From: Mesodorylaimus sp. YZB2_4 | Taxonomy: Eukaryota > Nematoda > Enoplea > Dorylaimida > Dorylaimidae | NCBI GenBank assembly: GCA_030248295.1 | Contig: JASANH010001723.1 | Coordinates: 248,001 to 312,000, forward strand | Length of the DNA: 64,000 nt | Direction of reading: 5' to 3' | Shown: one piece after another, positions 14,024 to 24,874 of the stretch | Numbering within the stretch: position 1 is the first letter of the stretch | Layout: each line of letters begins with the position of its first letter | Made by a program: the position numbers and the translations under genes | The notes under the pieces: generated by a model | What the model was told of the DNA's origin: nothing | Seen by the model: the letters and a program-made list of their open reading frames with translations, nothing else | Databases searched by the model: none

Positions 14024-16422
14024 CTACTTCTTGACTTTGGCCTGTTTCTTAACTTTGCTTCCTATGACCGTCCTCTTTGCTTTCTTTTCATCCACTTCGG
14101 GGAACGTGACAGTAGGATCAGAGAAATTGAACAGGGTCGGATCATACAGATCATCTGGCAACGGTTCCTTTTCTTCGTCGGGATAATGAGTTGGGAAAGG
14201 AGGATTCTAAAATCGGCAATATTTCCATTCTATCTGAGCACAAAGTACTTACACCTCACCTTGACTCTCTTCGTCCAGATTCCGCAATCTTTGACATAAA
14301 TGTAGCTTCCCACCTGACCCATAGTCTGACCAACGATGTAAAGCAGTTGATGCTTGGTGTCAATTCGGATAAGCTGAAGAAGTATCTACTCCTCCGTCTG
14401 TCTACACCCTACTGCCTTCACCCCCTACCTTCACTCCGGTCAGGGTCCGCCATTCCCTGCCCATGTATCCTGGAAGGCACCGTCCTCGCCACACTTTAGC
14501 ATCGCCCTAAAAGAGCATTCCATAAAAGTAAGTCCCTCCTTAAAAATCACTCCATCAGAATCTTACTGATGAGCCAATGCTTCCGGGACGCCTATGAAAT
14601 TTGGTTGATCCACGTTCGTCGCTTGGGCCGCCTTTAAAACCCCAGCGTGCCATGACGCCTTGAAACCCTCGGTCGACACTGAAAGAATAAAAATTCTCGT
14701 CATCGTCAAAGCACCTGATCACCACCCAAATATAAGCCATGCCTTTTTTAAAACGATATGCACTGTACCAAACCAAAGCACACCATACCCTCTCAAGCCC
14801 CACGCCCACTTACGTTAATCCCACCAACGTCACCCACTGGCCAGGCATGAAATGAGTCGCGTATAACCGAGTTCCTGAAACAACAGCCAACTGCAGTCCA
14901 CGCAAGCTATTACCAATCACCACCACCTCACCTGCATCAATTTTTGAATCCGGAGTGATTGCAAATGTTGCTAATTTATCAGGAGGCATGACGCCAGAAT
15001 TCTCAAACATTCCACGGAACTGAGCCGTGAATAACTGGGGATCGCTGGGATTGACGGCTATGCTCAATCGTGCTAACACTCGGCGACCGTATCGCTTCCC
15101 GATTCTTGATGTCTTGTACCAAGTATCTGGATCTGTGTATCTGGCCACATAGTTGTCTTGGACCTGGAACAGACTTACAGTATGGAATTCTGCCCTGGCT
15201 AGGAAAAACCACAACATAAATTTGAGATAAAAGAGCCAAACTCGGGATGGGAGCCAAGCCCGGGTCTGTGGACTAGCGGTAAGGCGTCTGCCTCTCAAGC
15301 TGGGCGCGCATTTACAGTGGACGGTTCGACTCACGCCTCAGTACAAAATGATTGTCAAAGGTGTTCCTTCCTTAGCCCTCGAGTGCGCTGTGTGGTGCTT
15401 GGCTATCGATAAAGTATGACATGACATACAACTTGAATTAGGAAGGACGGCATCAGCTCCAGCAGGTCGCCCCTACTCTCTAACCACTCCCAGTCTTCAC
15501 CAACGTGACCCTTGTCAGTCGGACCATGATCTCCTCAGGCTAGCTGTAAGATTCCATCTGCTTCAGTCAGAGTGTATGTCCCACCGACTTCAGTCGGTCG
15601 CATCCTCTCCCACGTTGCCTGCAACCATGTCAGTAGGCGTAGGGCAGAATGCGGCCGAACGAAAGCGGCGGGACAAAAACTTCGGCTGGAAAACAGGGAG
15701 ACTATACCTACGGTTGAACCATCAACCTGGGAGGTTGACGTCTCCTAGCCAGGGGAGAGTATCAATCACTCTCGCCCTCTCGCCAAGGCCCACCGGCAGA
15801 GGGTTACACGACTCCTATCGGAGGCTTGCACCACCTTTACCTGAAGTAGTGTGACCGTCATTCGCCTGCCTTCTTTCGTCCACTGAGGCAAAACGCCAAT
15901 CTTCTTCGTTACTAAGCCAGTACGAATCGATCTGAAACACACTCTTATAAGCGACTCATGCCCAGCACGAAACAGTTGCGCTTACTCCGGTGTCCACGGC
16001 CGTCGTTCCACACCACCCTCGCCACGCAACGGACTCGATTCTGGAGCCAACGAGACAACTGAGTTCAGCTTCGCATCATAAATATCTTTTGTAATTTCTT
16101 GCAAAAACGCCTTATTCTGAGGCGTCAGATTCTGTTCGACGAAAGCTGCAAAAGGGAGCCATGCACATTTCACAAAAGACCTCTATCAAAATCACCCCAG
16201 CACTCACCTGTTCTCTGTTTCACATACCACATTGGCGGTCTTCTAGGCCTTCGACTCCACCGAACTCCACCCAAAATGCTGGAACCTCAACATATGCACA
16301 CTCCATCCGCACAGCAATACAAGAGCTTACTTGTGAGCGCAACTCGATTCCACCTTAGAATACAAACCAACGAAATTCATCAACACATTGCCTCGTTGCA
16401 TCGTGACCCCGAACAAGGCCAT
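14024..16422 (-). CDS. MRPL3: Mitochondrial large ribosomal subunit protein uL3m
   Basis: uL3 homologue of the mitochondrial ribosome. The start at 16422 gives [18 protein letters not shown], then by splicing an exon ending [12 protein letters not shown]. Next come [14 protein letters not shown] to [30 protein letters not shown] with [10 protein letters not shown], and [17 protein letters not shown]. The L3 core follows: [31 protein letters not shown] (preceded by D), [33 protein letters not shown]. Then [15 protein letters not shown], and the acidic tail [20 protein letters not shown] as in vertebrate MRPL3, with an extra Lys-rich end (VKKQAKVKK). Stop at 14024-14026. An intron of about 670 bp holds a SINE A copy and a MITE-related fragment. 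Confidence 0.93.
15255..15430 (+). repeat. SINE family A, copy with tRNA-like head
   Basis: A tRNA-like head (GGACTAGCGGTAAGGCGTCT with A-box character, then GGACGGTTCGACTC with B-box character) is joined to the body shared with 11434-11535, ending in ATAAAGTATGACATGACAT. It sits in an MRPL3 intron. Confidence 0.6.
15716..15795 (+). repeat. Fragment related to the 38211-38396 TIR element
   Basis: AACCATCAACCTGGGAGGTT and TCTCCTAGCCAGGGGAGAGT match the right half of the MITE-like element near 38320-38375 (ATCAACCAGAGAGGTTGATG, CCCAGCCAGGGAGAGTATCG). Confidence 0.5.
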
Positions 16423-16876
16423 CCTAAAGCCGAGAGCTAACCCAGGGCGAAGTCAAAATGGCAGACCAAAGTACCAGGATCAAACCTGTTGACCCAAAAA
16501 GAGCACTCAATCCAATCATAAACAGGTTTACTATCTCCACATCCCTGCCATGATTTTGAACGCATATCTTGAGCAATCGCTCTTAATTATGCACCAAAGA
16601 ACAGCTTTAAAAAAACTGTACAAGGACCTGTGCACAGCACCCCACTCTTTCACACACGAATCGTGACCAAATTAGGGAATTGATCACATACTGAGCAAAC
16701 ATCCGTGAAAGCTACCCGGCTAACTCTCTAAACATATGAGCAGACTATAAAACCCCAATAAAAACTAGCACACCACAATCATTACATGGAAGACACAAAT
16801 GGCAAGACGCCTGCAAATGGACTGATTGTTCGAGGTGATTAAGATTGGACAAGGCAACCTACTTGTTGGACAATCG
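16423..16876. other. Intergenic gap, 4-TM gene to MRPL3
   Basis: A 454-bp stretch without a coding exon on either strand that I can recognise. Apart from the acceptor next to MRPL3, I see nothing distinctive. Confidence 0.4.
16424..16429 (-). promoter_or_regulatory. Splice acceptor 1 nt before the MRPL3 start (possible trans-splice site)
   Basis: The minus strand reads CTCTCGGCTTTAG, then G and the ATG. The very short leader fits spliced-leader addition. A 5' UTR intron is the alternative. Confidence 0.45.
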
Positions 16877-17800
16877 CTAATCGCCAGATTCTACATCTTC
16901 GCGCTCGTCTTCTTCGATATCGTGCAAGATCATCTTGGATCTATTCACTACCGTCATTTCAGCCGAAGCTATTCGTAGCACTTCTCGAACGACAGCATAT
17001 CGTCGAGTCAGTCGAGCATAAATAGTCCAACATCCGCTGCGCTCACTGCAACGTCGTCGTGCGATGCAAGCCGCTTCCTGATACGCGTCAGGCCAACGGT
17101 TTTTGGCCGCCTTCATAAACGAATGCATAGATCGGAGGTATCTGCTGGAAACAACGGCACAATGAAGACTCATGACGTTGATCAATAACAATGAAAGCAG
17201 CGTCAGTCCTCCAATGCAGAAGGCAAAGTAGTCGTCGTACTTGACCGCGTGCCAGGCTAGCAATGCCATGTAGCCGAGTAAAAATAGGATCAGTCCGCAA
17301 TCAGACGCCGCTGTGACCATAATGAAACGACTTCGCTGTAACCAGAGGCCAACCAGACCGCACAAAACGCTGAACACGGCCACCAGGGCTACGGTCAGCC
17401 GAAGATAGGCCAGTGCTATCCACCAGGACGGTTCGAAATAGAATATAGCCGATGCCCACGACGATCGCTGTCCACTGTCCCCACTTGGAGGGTCCAGCGT
17501 GCTGGACGTTGTGGCTGTGACTGAGGTCGCGTTGGAAAGGGTAGCTGAATGCATGATCAATTGAGCAACGGTGAATGATATTGCCGAAAACAGCAACAGC
17601 AGTTTAGCCACGGAGATGATGAGGAATACTGGCGCCACTGGATAATTGCAAATAAATACACGAAACGCGGGGTCCGATTCGCTGAAATCAAACGCTTTCT
17701 TATCTTCTTCGTTCTCCTCGTCCCTATTGCTCGAAATAAAGCGCTGATCGTATTGGAAATCGGCGAGCTCTGCAGATTGTCCCTCCGCCGATTCGCCCAT
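16877..17800 (-). CDS. Orphan four-TM membrane protein, 307 aa, single exon
   Basis: I do not recognise the family. The ORF is open without introns, unusual for this window. The first 45 residues are acidic (SSNRDEENEEDKKAFDFSE). Four hydrophobic segments follow, at roughly residues 50-82 (VFLIISVAKLLLLFSAISF), 125-153, 159-186 and 190-217. A Thr/Ser-rich loop with an N-x-T/S site (SNATSVTATTSS) separates TM1 and TM2. The C-terminal 90 residues are basic and Cys/Arg-rich, ending in an acidic tail (HDIEEDEREDVESGD). Both ends would face the cytosol, a tetraspan layout. It lies between OST4 and MRPL3 on the same strand and has a splice acceptor 4 nt upstream of the start, which supports expression. 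Confidence 0.75.
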   Translation of the reverse strand: MGESAEGQSAELADFQYDQRFISSNRDEENEEDKKAFDFSESDPAFRVFICNYPVAPVFLIISVAKLLLLFSAISFTVAQLIMHSATLSNATSVTATTSSTLDPPSGDSGQRSSWASAIFYFEPSWWIALAYLRLTVALVAVFSVLCGLVGLWLQRSRFIMVTAASDCGLILFLLGYMALLAWHAVKYDDYFAFCIGGLTLLSLLLINVMSLHCAVVSSRYLRSMHSFMKAAKNRWPDAYQEAACIARRRCSERSGCWTIYARLTRRYAVVREVLRIASAEMTVVNRSKMILHDIEEDEREDVESGD

Positions 17801-17804
17801 GGCT

Positions 17805-17813
17805 CTGACAAAG
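17805..17813 (-). promoter_or_regulatory. Splice acceptor 4 nt before the 4-TM start (possible trans-splice site)
   Basis: The minus strand reads CTTTGTCAG, then AGCC and the ATG. No upstream coding exon is visible in the roughly 400-nt gap to OST4. Confidence 0.5.
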
Positions 17814-18199
17814 ATATGTGTTCAGAGAGATAGATAAACTCTAATTAAAAAAAATTTATCGACAAATAACGATTTCCAGATAAATATATCCAAGCCATTT
17901 CACGATAACCTTTTACTTTCAAGCCAAATGCCCAACCTAAATCTGCAATTTTTAAAAACGAAAAATGAAACTTCAACAGCTCAACGGATATCACCCATAC
18001 AGTATTCAACCCCAGTGAGAATAGGCAATGTTGAAAATCGCTTTGCTTTACTTGTGCATGAATAACAACCTGAAAAACAAAGATTTTACTAGCACGAACC
18101 TAGCTAAGATCACAGTACATACATAGGCCTAGTGATTTATACACAATGTAGACCTAAATTCAACACATCTCCACTCACCTCATGATGCGCTTGTAAAAT

Positions 18200-18313
18200 C
18201 TAGTGCTGCTTCTTCGGATTATTAACGGAAATGTAATGATACAAAATAACCAGGACGAAAATCGTCACGCCGAGAACATTTGCGAAAATCGCCAATTGAA
18301 CGTCGGTGATCAT
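18200..18313 (-). CDS. OST4: Oligosaccharyltransferase subunit 4 (OST4), 37 aa
   Basis: Smallest subunit of the ER oligosaccharyltransferase; one TM helix that stabilises the STT3-containing complex. The complete intronless ORF reads [20 protein letters not shown] and [17 protein letters not shown], nearly identical to the animal consensus ([16 protein letters not shown], LYHYxxVNNPKKQ). Length (37 aa) is exactly family-like. It is the first recognised gene of the seven-gene minus-strand run and has a splice acceptor 8 nt upstream of the start. It is easily missed because of its size. Confidence 0.96.
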   Translation of the reverse strand: MITDVQLAIFANVLGVTIFVLVILYHYISVNNPKKQH

Positions 18314-18321
18314 TTTCCTGC

Positions 18322-18329
18322 CTGAAATA
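18322..18329 (-). promoter_or_regulatory. Splice acceptor 8 nt before the OST4 start (possible trans-splice site)
   Basis: The minus strand reads TATTTCAG, then GCAGGAAA and the ATG. This is a strong acceptor. As OST4 is the first gene of the run it could also close a 5' UTR intron. Confidence 0.5.
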
Positions 18330-19284
18330 CGAATACAGACTGTGGCACCCTCTCTCGGAATACCTATCTCATTTCGCAATCGTGCAGAACAACGCTTACA
18401 GAATTTGCAACGAACACTTTGTATCTTGATGAATTCAAGAAAAACAATTGACAGCTCACTTTATTGACCTATCGATTAGATTATTTTTAAAAAAACACGT
18501 TTTTGGACTTTTGTCGTACGGTAATCGTGACCAGCCGCACGTTTGGGGCGTGATCGAACTGCAACACGTAAAACGTTAGTCCGATACTTTTAGGCGCGAA
18601 TTCAAAATTCACAGAGATCAAGATATCACCAACAGCCTTATTTGCCTCGCAAAACCGAAACGATTCTTCCTAACAGGACGCGTCAGCGCAAGTGCAGCGT
18701 TCTCATGCATAGTATGTACCTAGTGCACTACTGATTTGGTCAATTCTGTCCAAGACGATTATACTGTATAGTGGAATTCCGCACTGATCCTGAACGTTCC
18801 ATCATTAGCTGAGTCTGTAAGCCCACTAGAAGCACATATCAGGGCTTGAATAGAATCGAAGCAAGACACGCTGGACCTGCCCACCTCGAGAAGCACAGTA
18901 TAGTATTTGCATAGGTACTAGTTTGCTAGGCGCAGCGTGTGCAAAATACGAGAAGCGGCCATAAGGTCATTTGGTGTACAGTATCAGGTCGGAGACACTT
19001 GGTACCAAAGCGGCTGCGCGCAGCCAAAACAGCAAGGCCAATGGCAACATACAGCACAGTATAATGCAATATAACGCTGAGCCCTGACCTGTCTGTGGTC
19101 TGTGACCGGGCACAGAAACCTCTTCTGTGGCCCAATTGCACACAAGTCCGGGCCCACGCACATGATCAATCCCTCTCTTTCCACTTCCTCACTTTGCTCC
19201 ATCGCTTTCTCATGGTCTTCTCTTTCCTGCGATAGTCATAACCGATCCGCACCACCTGAGTCCTCTGGTCAAGCACGAGACGAA

Positions 19285-19515
19285 ATTCAGCTCGTGTGAA
19301 ACGAGGTGCTCTGGAGTCCAGGTGTCCGCAGCACGGGTATGGTTACCCCACTGGGTAGCCCCGACATTGCGAGTGCGCAGTGCGCAGAACACGCACCCTT
19401 GCTCGTCACGCATCCCGTGAGGACACCCTCGATGGGAAGGCTGGCTCAACTAACAAGTCCCATATCTCATGGGAAAAAGCCGAAAATCGACCCTCGTTGG
19501 AAACGACCAGAATTA
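19285..19515 (+). repeat. SINE family H, body fragment
   Basis: Aligns by eye with 29240-29500: GCACGGGTATGGTTACCCCA, GCCCCGACATTGCG, ACACGCACCCTTGC, ATGGCAAG/ATGGGAAG, CAACTAACAA and AAAATCGACCCT, in the same order and orientation. The tRNA-like head is missing. Confidence 0.6.
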
Positions 19516-19924
19516 CGATAAGTCCAAAAATATGTAGGAAATAATACCCTCCTCCTTCTACTGTACAATACAGTAGATACTTGGACGTCACTTGTTTAAC
19601 CTCGTCCTCCGTTCTTTCCTGCTGACTTTCCTGTCTTCTCTTCTCTGGAAACAATAAGCTCTAAAAAATTCTTTGCTGTCCTGTAATATTTTACTCATGA
19701 GACTGAGACTCCAGCTTACAATCCAGTCTCTTCACTGTAAAGCATGTAATAAACCGTGCCAGTAAATGCGTCATCTTTCCGTGTGCATTATGTATGCCAT
19801 GGACGCACCAGCTTAGGTATCTGGGTGGGGGTACTCCCTATCACTTTCGTTCGTAAGTCTGCTGCTGATTTACAGTACCTGCAAAAGGGTTTTTCTGACC
19901 ATGAGTGATTCACCTTTTTATATA

Positions 19925-20232
19925 AATTTGTGGGTTGGACCCCGCGTCATCCCAGTTCCCCCATGGGACTCTCAACCCGTTTTGCCCAGCCGGCCAGCAG
20001 TCACGATATGATAAGCGAGGCCGTGAGTTGACCAGCTCTCACGACAGCATCTCGACGGTACCGGGTGAGTAACCCACGGCCTGGCGTGCAAGGTCAGCGA
20101 TGGCTTATGGTTCGCAAACCACCTCCGTCACTGGGGACTGAACCTGGGACGAGCCCAGCTTCTCTACTAAGCAATAGAGGTAGAAGAATGCCGAACCGCT
20201 CCACCACCGCGGTCGCTGTAGAGCCAATCTCT
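19925..20232 (-). repeat. SINE family B, copy 2 (inverted)
   Basis: The reverse complement of 10908-11330: CACGGCCTGGCGTGCAAGGT, ATGGTTCGCAAACC, then GCCGAACCGCTCCACCACCG at the tRNA-like end. It begins with the inverted tail (AAATTTGTGGGTTGGACCC). It shares CCAGCAGTCACGATATGATA and GCGAGGCCGTGAG with the third copy near 60344-60385. Confidence 0.65.
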
Positions 20233-20706
20233 GTAGAGACTTTAGTGCAGAGCAGTTGTTAGAGCTCGACTTCAGAGTTGAACATGAGTTGTACACCGGA
20301 CATAAGATGCCATCAACTGCGAAGAATCCGTAGATCAGCGGTTTTTCTCGTCTCCACAACCCGCGCCCCATCCAAACCCTGACCACCCCAAACCTAATCG
20401 AATCGAAAAGCATCAAACTTTTCATCCCTCCTTTCTGTCATTCGTGCACTTTAAGATTTCCACCTCGCCCATTGGCTCACGACTTTGCGAGCTAGCTGAA
20501 GAAACATCCCCCCACTCAACCAAGAAGCTGCGCTCCTCACCAACTGACGCGGTTTCGAAACAGCGAACGCATAGCCACTCTAAAAACTGCTTTATCTTCA
20601 CTCGAGACTGGAAGCTCGTACTCGCAGTGCTACGATTCGCCCACGTTTCGTCCTCCCTTGGTTCACTCGGCTCGGCCACTTTTCCTGACTCTGACACCGA
20701 CAAGGC

Positions 20707-22365
20707 ATGGAGACCATTTATGAGCGAGTAAAATTCTTTGACAAACCATTCGTCTACATCTTGCTGAATCAAAGAGCGGACACGTACTGCTCGTATTGTC
20801 TTCGTAAGCCGACACCCACAGATTCCAGTCCACCTCAGAAATTGCAATTATGCGGTAACTGTCGATTCTCGCGTTACTGCGATAAGAACTGCCAACGACA
20901 AGCCTGGCGTGATCACAAACCAGAATGCGCTCGATTGAAAAACGTGTTCCCTTATTTGCCAGTCACAGAAGCACTATTCCTGGCTAGAATCGCGGATAAA
21001 GTGAAGTTCTTGGAGGAAAAGGGAGACGTGCACGAGTGGCAGAAGGACAGACGATTCGATGAACTGATGACCCACGAAGAAGAGATCAAAAAGGACGAGA
21101 ATAAGATGAACCATTTCGAAAAAATGTTCGAGAAAACGTCCAAGTTTATGGGAGCGGAGATGCCGGATAAGGAGAAGTTCTTTTTAATATTTTGTCGTAC
21201 TTGGATCAACAGCCACAGCATACATACGAATGTGGGCGACGAGGTCGGAATGGCACTGGATCTAGGTATGAGGTCTTTCCCTGGCTCCACATATGGAAAT
21301 TCAAATATACTTTGGCGGGAAATTTAAAGACGGCACAGGGTTCTTTACACTGACGAAATGTCCTTCGTTCCAGGTGTCAGTCGTTACGACCACTGCTGCC
21401 GTCCGAACACTACTTTGGTCTTCGATGGTTTCCGAGCAATCATGAGGCCATTGGTGGCCGAGGTGGATGCCAAGAATTATCGCAAGGCCTTCATCGCTTA
21501 CGTGGACGTTGGTCGTTCCAAGTACCAACGTCGTAAGGAACTCTACTCCAAGTGGTACTTCTGGTGTCAGTGCGAACGATGCTTGGACCCGGACGATGAC
21601 AAACTGACCAGTATCAAGTGTTCCAACAAGCGATGCCCCGAACCCATTATCATCACCGAAGAGATCGATGCCATCAATATCGTATGCCCCAAGTGCAACA
21701 CTGTGGTGGGCGAGGACGAAGTGGTCCAAGCACGGGACCTCATGTTGAAGATACCATCCAAGTTCAACATGACCTCCGACCCCGAAGAGATCGCCAACTA
21801 TAAGAAACTATTTAACGAGGCCCAGAAGATCCTGCATTCTGAAAACATATACTACTGTCGTCTGATGACGGCCTACTTACAAATGACCGGGGGCAAGGAC
21901 GAGGCACTGACCAATCCAGAGATGCAGAAGATGGTCTACCAGAACTACAGGAGGTCAGTGGGGTCAGTGTAGCCAGCGAACTGGTCGCACGGGCGGCAAC
22001 CCAAAGCCATCCTGTGGGTCCAGCGAGCTCTGAGGTTTCCACGATCAAAGTCCTGACTCCCCGTCTCATCTCCTTGCAGATGCCTTCCTCAAAGTGATCG
22101 GCACATCGGATATCAGCTGCTGCACTTGGTCAAGACCCTGATCGAACAAGGCAAGCGAGACGAGGCCGCGCAGTACGCCTTCGAAGCCATGACCATATTC
22201 GAAGTCTGCTTCGGCCTGGAGCACCCGTACTACTTGCAAACCCTGGCCCTTTGGACCTATCTCGACCAGAAGACACCCAAATCGGATCAAGAGTTGCTCC
22301 AACTTATGAACTTCAATTACAACCGTCCAGTCGACCTATCCTCGCTCCTGTCCGCCACACTGTAG
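20707..22365 (+). CDS. SMYD-type MYND/SET-domain protein, 474 aa
   Basis: Putative lysine methyltransferase of the SMYD family. Exons 20707-21265, 21374-21953 and 22080-22365. A MYND zinc finger lies at about residues 36-78 (CSYCLRKP, LCGNCRFSRYCDKNCQRQAW, DHKPEC). The SET part is spread over the first two exons: SHSIHTNVGDEVGMALDLG, then VSRYDHCCRPNTTLVFDG and FIAYVDVG, with the post-SET cysteines WCQCERC and a later CSNKRC...CPKC pair. A C-terminal helical region (HLVKTLIEQGKRDEAAQYAF, FGLEHPYYLQTLALW) matches the family's TPR-like domain. The usual cofactor-site NHSCxPN reads DHCCRPN here. The N-terminal lobe before the MYND finger is short, so a further 5' exon is possible. Confidence 0.82.
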
Positions 22366-22580
22366 ACGATCGTTCTGTTGCACTGGAGTGAATTGTGTGA
22401 CTTGTTGAGGTATACACACAACTTACCCGTGCCGTAAGTCAGTCTTCGCACACAAGTAACAAATCAGAACAAAAAATTATGAACATTAAAATTCGATAAA
22501 CAATAAATCTGAATACGAAAACTGAATTTCAACAAACCAATCAGAATCACCGAATCGAAGTTGCCTTTCTTCGAGCACTT

Positions 22581-24874
22581 CTATTCTTCTTCCAGCATTT
22601 CGCTCCTCACGAACGGAGTCCAATGAGCACGTTTTCCTCTGCGCGATAATCCAATTCTGATCGGACGACTCGAATACAGACTCAATGGTGCTGTTGAATA
22701 CATGCCAACGAAACATGGAGGACAGAATTCTAAATGGCACAAATTCAAAACGATCATACAGTAAATCAACAGCTTCCAGAAAGCATAATGAATGTACCTT
22801 GTCCCTGAACAGTCGTTTGCTTGAATTTACAACCTTCCGACGCCACCATCGTGTTCGCCTGATTTGAAATGTCCCGATTCTCTGAAACACAAATCCATCC
22901 GTTTGCACCACGTGGTTCAGGGCGTACATCAACATCGCTGACTGGGTATCCAAGGTAGTGTAGACCCCCCACCCCCTAAAAAATTTTGAGAAAATTTTGT
23001 AAAGGGGGGGACCCTTCTCATTTTTCAGAATCCCCTGTCCCGCCCAGCAAGGGTGTGCAGGTACCTTTACTGTCTTTAACCCCATTTCTATTTTTGAAAG
23101 AAAAAAATTTTTTACTTGGCGAAGACCCCCCTCAAAGTTTTTAAAAAATTTGGTCAAGGGGTGACCCTTCTCATTTTTTAGACCCCACTGTCCCGCCCGG
23201 CAAGGGTGTGCAGGTAACTTTACTGTTCCCCCCTACTATCTTTGGCAGAAGAAAATTTTTTACGTGGCGAAGACCCTCCTGTCCCGCCCGGCGAGGTTGT
23301 GCAGGTACCTTTGCTATTTTTGCCCCCCCCCCCCAAAATGAACAAATTTAATTTTTTTATACTAAAAAAGACCCATTTTTTCCTTGGAAGGCCCAAACAA
23401 ACTTTAAGTTTTCGCGGGAAAAATTTTAATTTAAAAAATTCAATTTTTACAAGAAACCAAAATGGGCCGCCATGTCGCCGACCTTCCGACCCCCCCCCCC
23501 CCCCCCACCCGGAAGAAGATCAGACCCCCCTTCCCGCAGACGAAGTCAGCGATCGGATCCTTTCATAGCTGCGTCTGCACTGCAAGCTTCAAGAGAGCTC
23601 GGCACCACCCCGTGTCTCAGCAAGATCCCAACCAAAGAATCGTTCAAACAAGGCACGGTATCCCAATGACACTGAGAGCCTATTCATCCAACACATTCAA
23701 ATTGATGCTTACCTCTCGTACTTCTTTTCGGCGATGGCGCTCTTAGAAGTTCTGCACGCTCTTGAGTTTTCGAATGGTCTTCCCAGCGCGGAGCAGTTGG
23801 TTTTGCTGAAAGGCGCACAATCATCTACACAACAGAAAATACTGGATAATCTTAACATACTGTACCAGGCACTTTGAAGGTAAGAGCGCCGGGGACATCC
23901 GATTCATTGACCCGTTTCGGCAGTAAACTGTTCAGACGATTCACCAAGTCACTATCTAAACATAACATTTATGTATACCACTACCATTAAACTGAAACGG
24001 AAGGACCTTACCGGGCGAGGCGGGAACCGAGACTTCCAATTGTGAACTTTGGCTTAAAATCGGATCGTACCCGCAGAATCGAGGAGTAGCTACAACAAAA
24101 ACTACCACAATAATAAAACAGGCAGCCACCAACCAGCTACGCAAGCTCTTTCATCGTACCCGCAGGCGATGCCACGATGTAGGGAGGAATGCGAGCGGGA
24201 CTTGCACCCACCGTCGTCATCCGATCTTGCAGCGACTTTGGTTTCGGCGTAACAGCATCTGAAATTGTAAATTTTCATCTGCAATAACTTATATGGACCA
24301 TAGTACAGCCATTGTTTACATGATGTATTTGCACGTCCTGGTGTGTATCGACCGCAGTCGGGTGTAATTGGCGCTGCTCGATGACTTGGGGTAACTGGAG
24401 GAGCTGAAAGAAATCCGGTCGTTTCAGAGACGTCACTACAGAATTCCTCTTGACAAACCGCCCACAACCTTCTCTTTCCGAGGGTTCCCCAAAATAAAGG
24501 CCCCACTTACTTTTGAACAGATCTTGACTCGCAGTCCATCCCACTGAAGGAGGAGATCGCATAATTTCTCGCACATCTTTCCTTTTCGGTGTTAAAGCGG
24601 GGGCCAACGGCGACAAGAAATCTTTTCTTTTCGGCGATAATTCGCGCTGCGATGCGTAAAACTGAGTCGGCATAATATCGAATATGTCGCTGAAGAATTC
24701 CAAATTATGTCTTCGTCCACGCTGACTCATTTCGTCTTCGATAGATAAATCCGATGGCGGCGATCGAGGAGGCGAATCGATCACCTCCTCCACACTTTCT
24801 TTGCCCGACATTTCCACCACTTCATCGATCAAAGTGTTCAGCAACGCCTGAACCTCTGTTTTGATTCCGCTCAT
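22581..24874 (-). CDS. Ser/Pro-rich protein with C-terminal RAD51AP1-like motif
   Basis: Function not certain. Eight exons join in frame from the start at 24874 (first exon 24511-24874) to the stop at 22581. The N-terminus is helical and acidic (ALLNTLIDEVVEMSGKESVE). It is followed by low-complexity Ser/Pro stretches with SPKRKDF and TPKRKDV, then TPPVTPSHRAAPITPDCG, TPKPKSLQDRMTTVG and NRLNSLLPKRVNESDVPG. The last exon ends PLSLYSSRPIRIGLSRRGKR plus AHWTPF. The RIGLSRxxR core resembles the RAD51-binding C-terminus of RAD51AP1 (RLGLSRxARVK). I infer a RAD51-binding nuclear protein, but the rest gives no independent support. An intron (about 22965-23705) holds tandem repeats and C-runs. Confidence 0.55.
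22965..23330. repeat. Three-copy tandem repeat in an intron
   Basis: The unit CTGTCCCGCCCGGCAAGGGT plus GTGCAGGTACCTTTACTG occurs near 23034-23072, 23189-23225 and 23279-23313, each preceded by a run of C and an A/T-rich stretch (TTTTTACTTGGCGAAGACCC type). Spacing shrinks from about 155 to 90 bp. Confidence 0.6.

Larger units (their letters stand above)
18330..20706. other. Gene-free region with two repeat copies
   Basis: I see no exon with family similarity. The stretch holds a SINE H body (19285-19515) and an inverted SINE B copy (19925-20232). It should include the promoters of OST4 (minus) and of the SMYD gene (plus). Confidence 0.5.

Noticed and set aside
22965..23330. CRISPR-like array
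   Set aside because: Only three degenerate units with unequal spacing in a eukaryotic intron. It is a minisatellite-type repeat.
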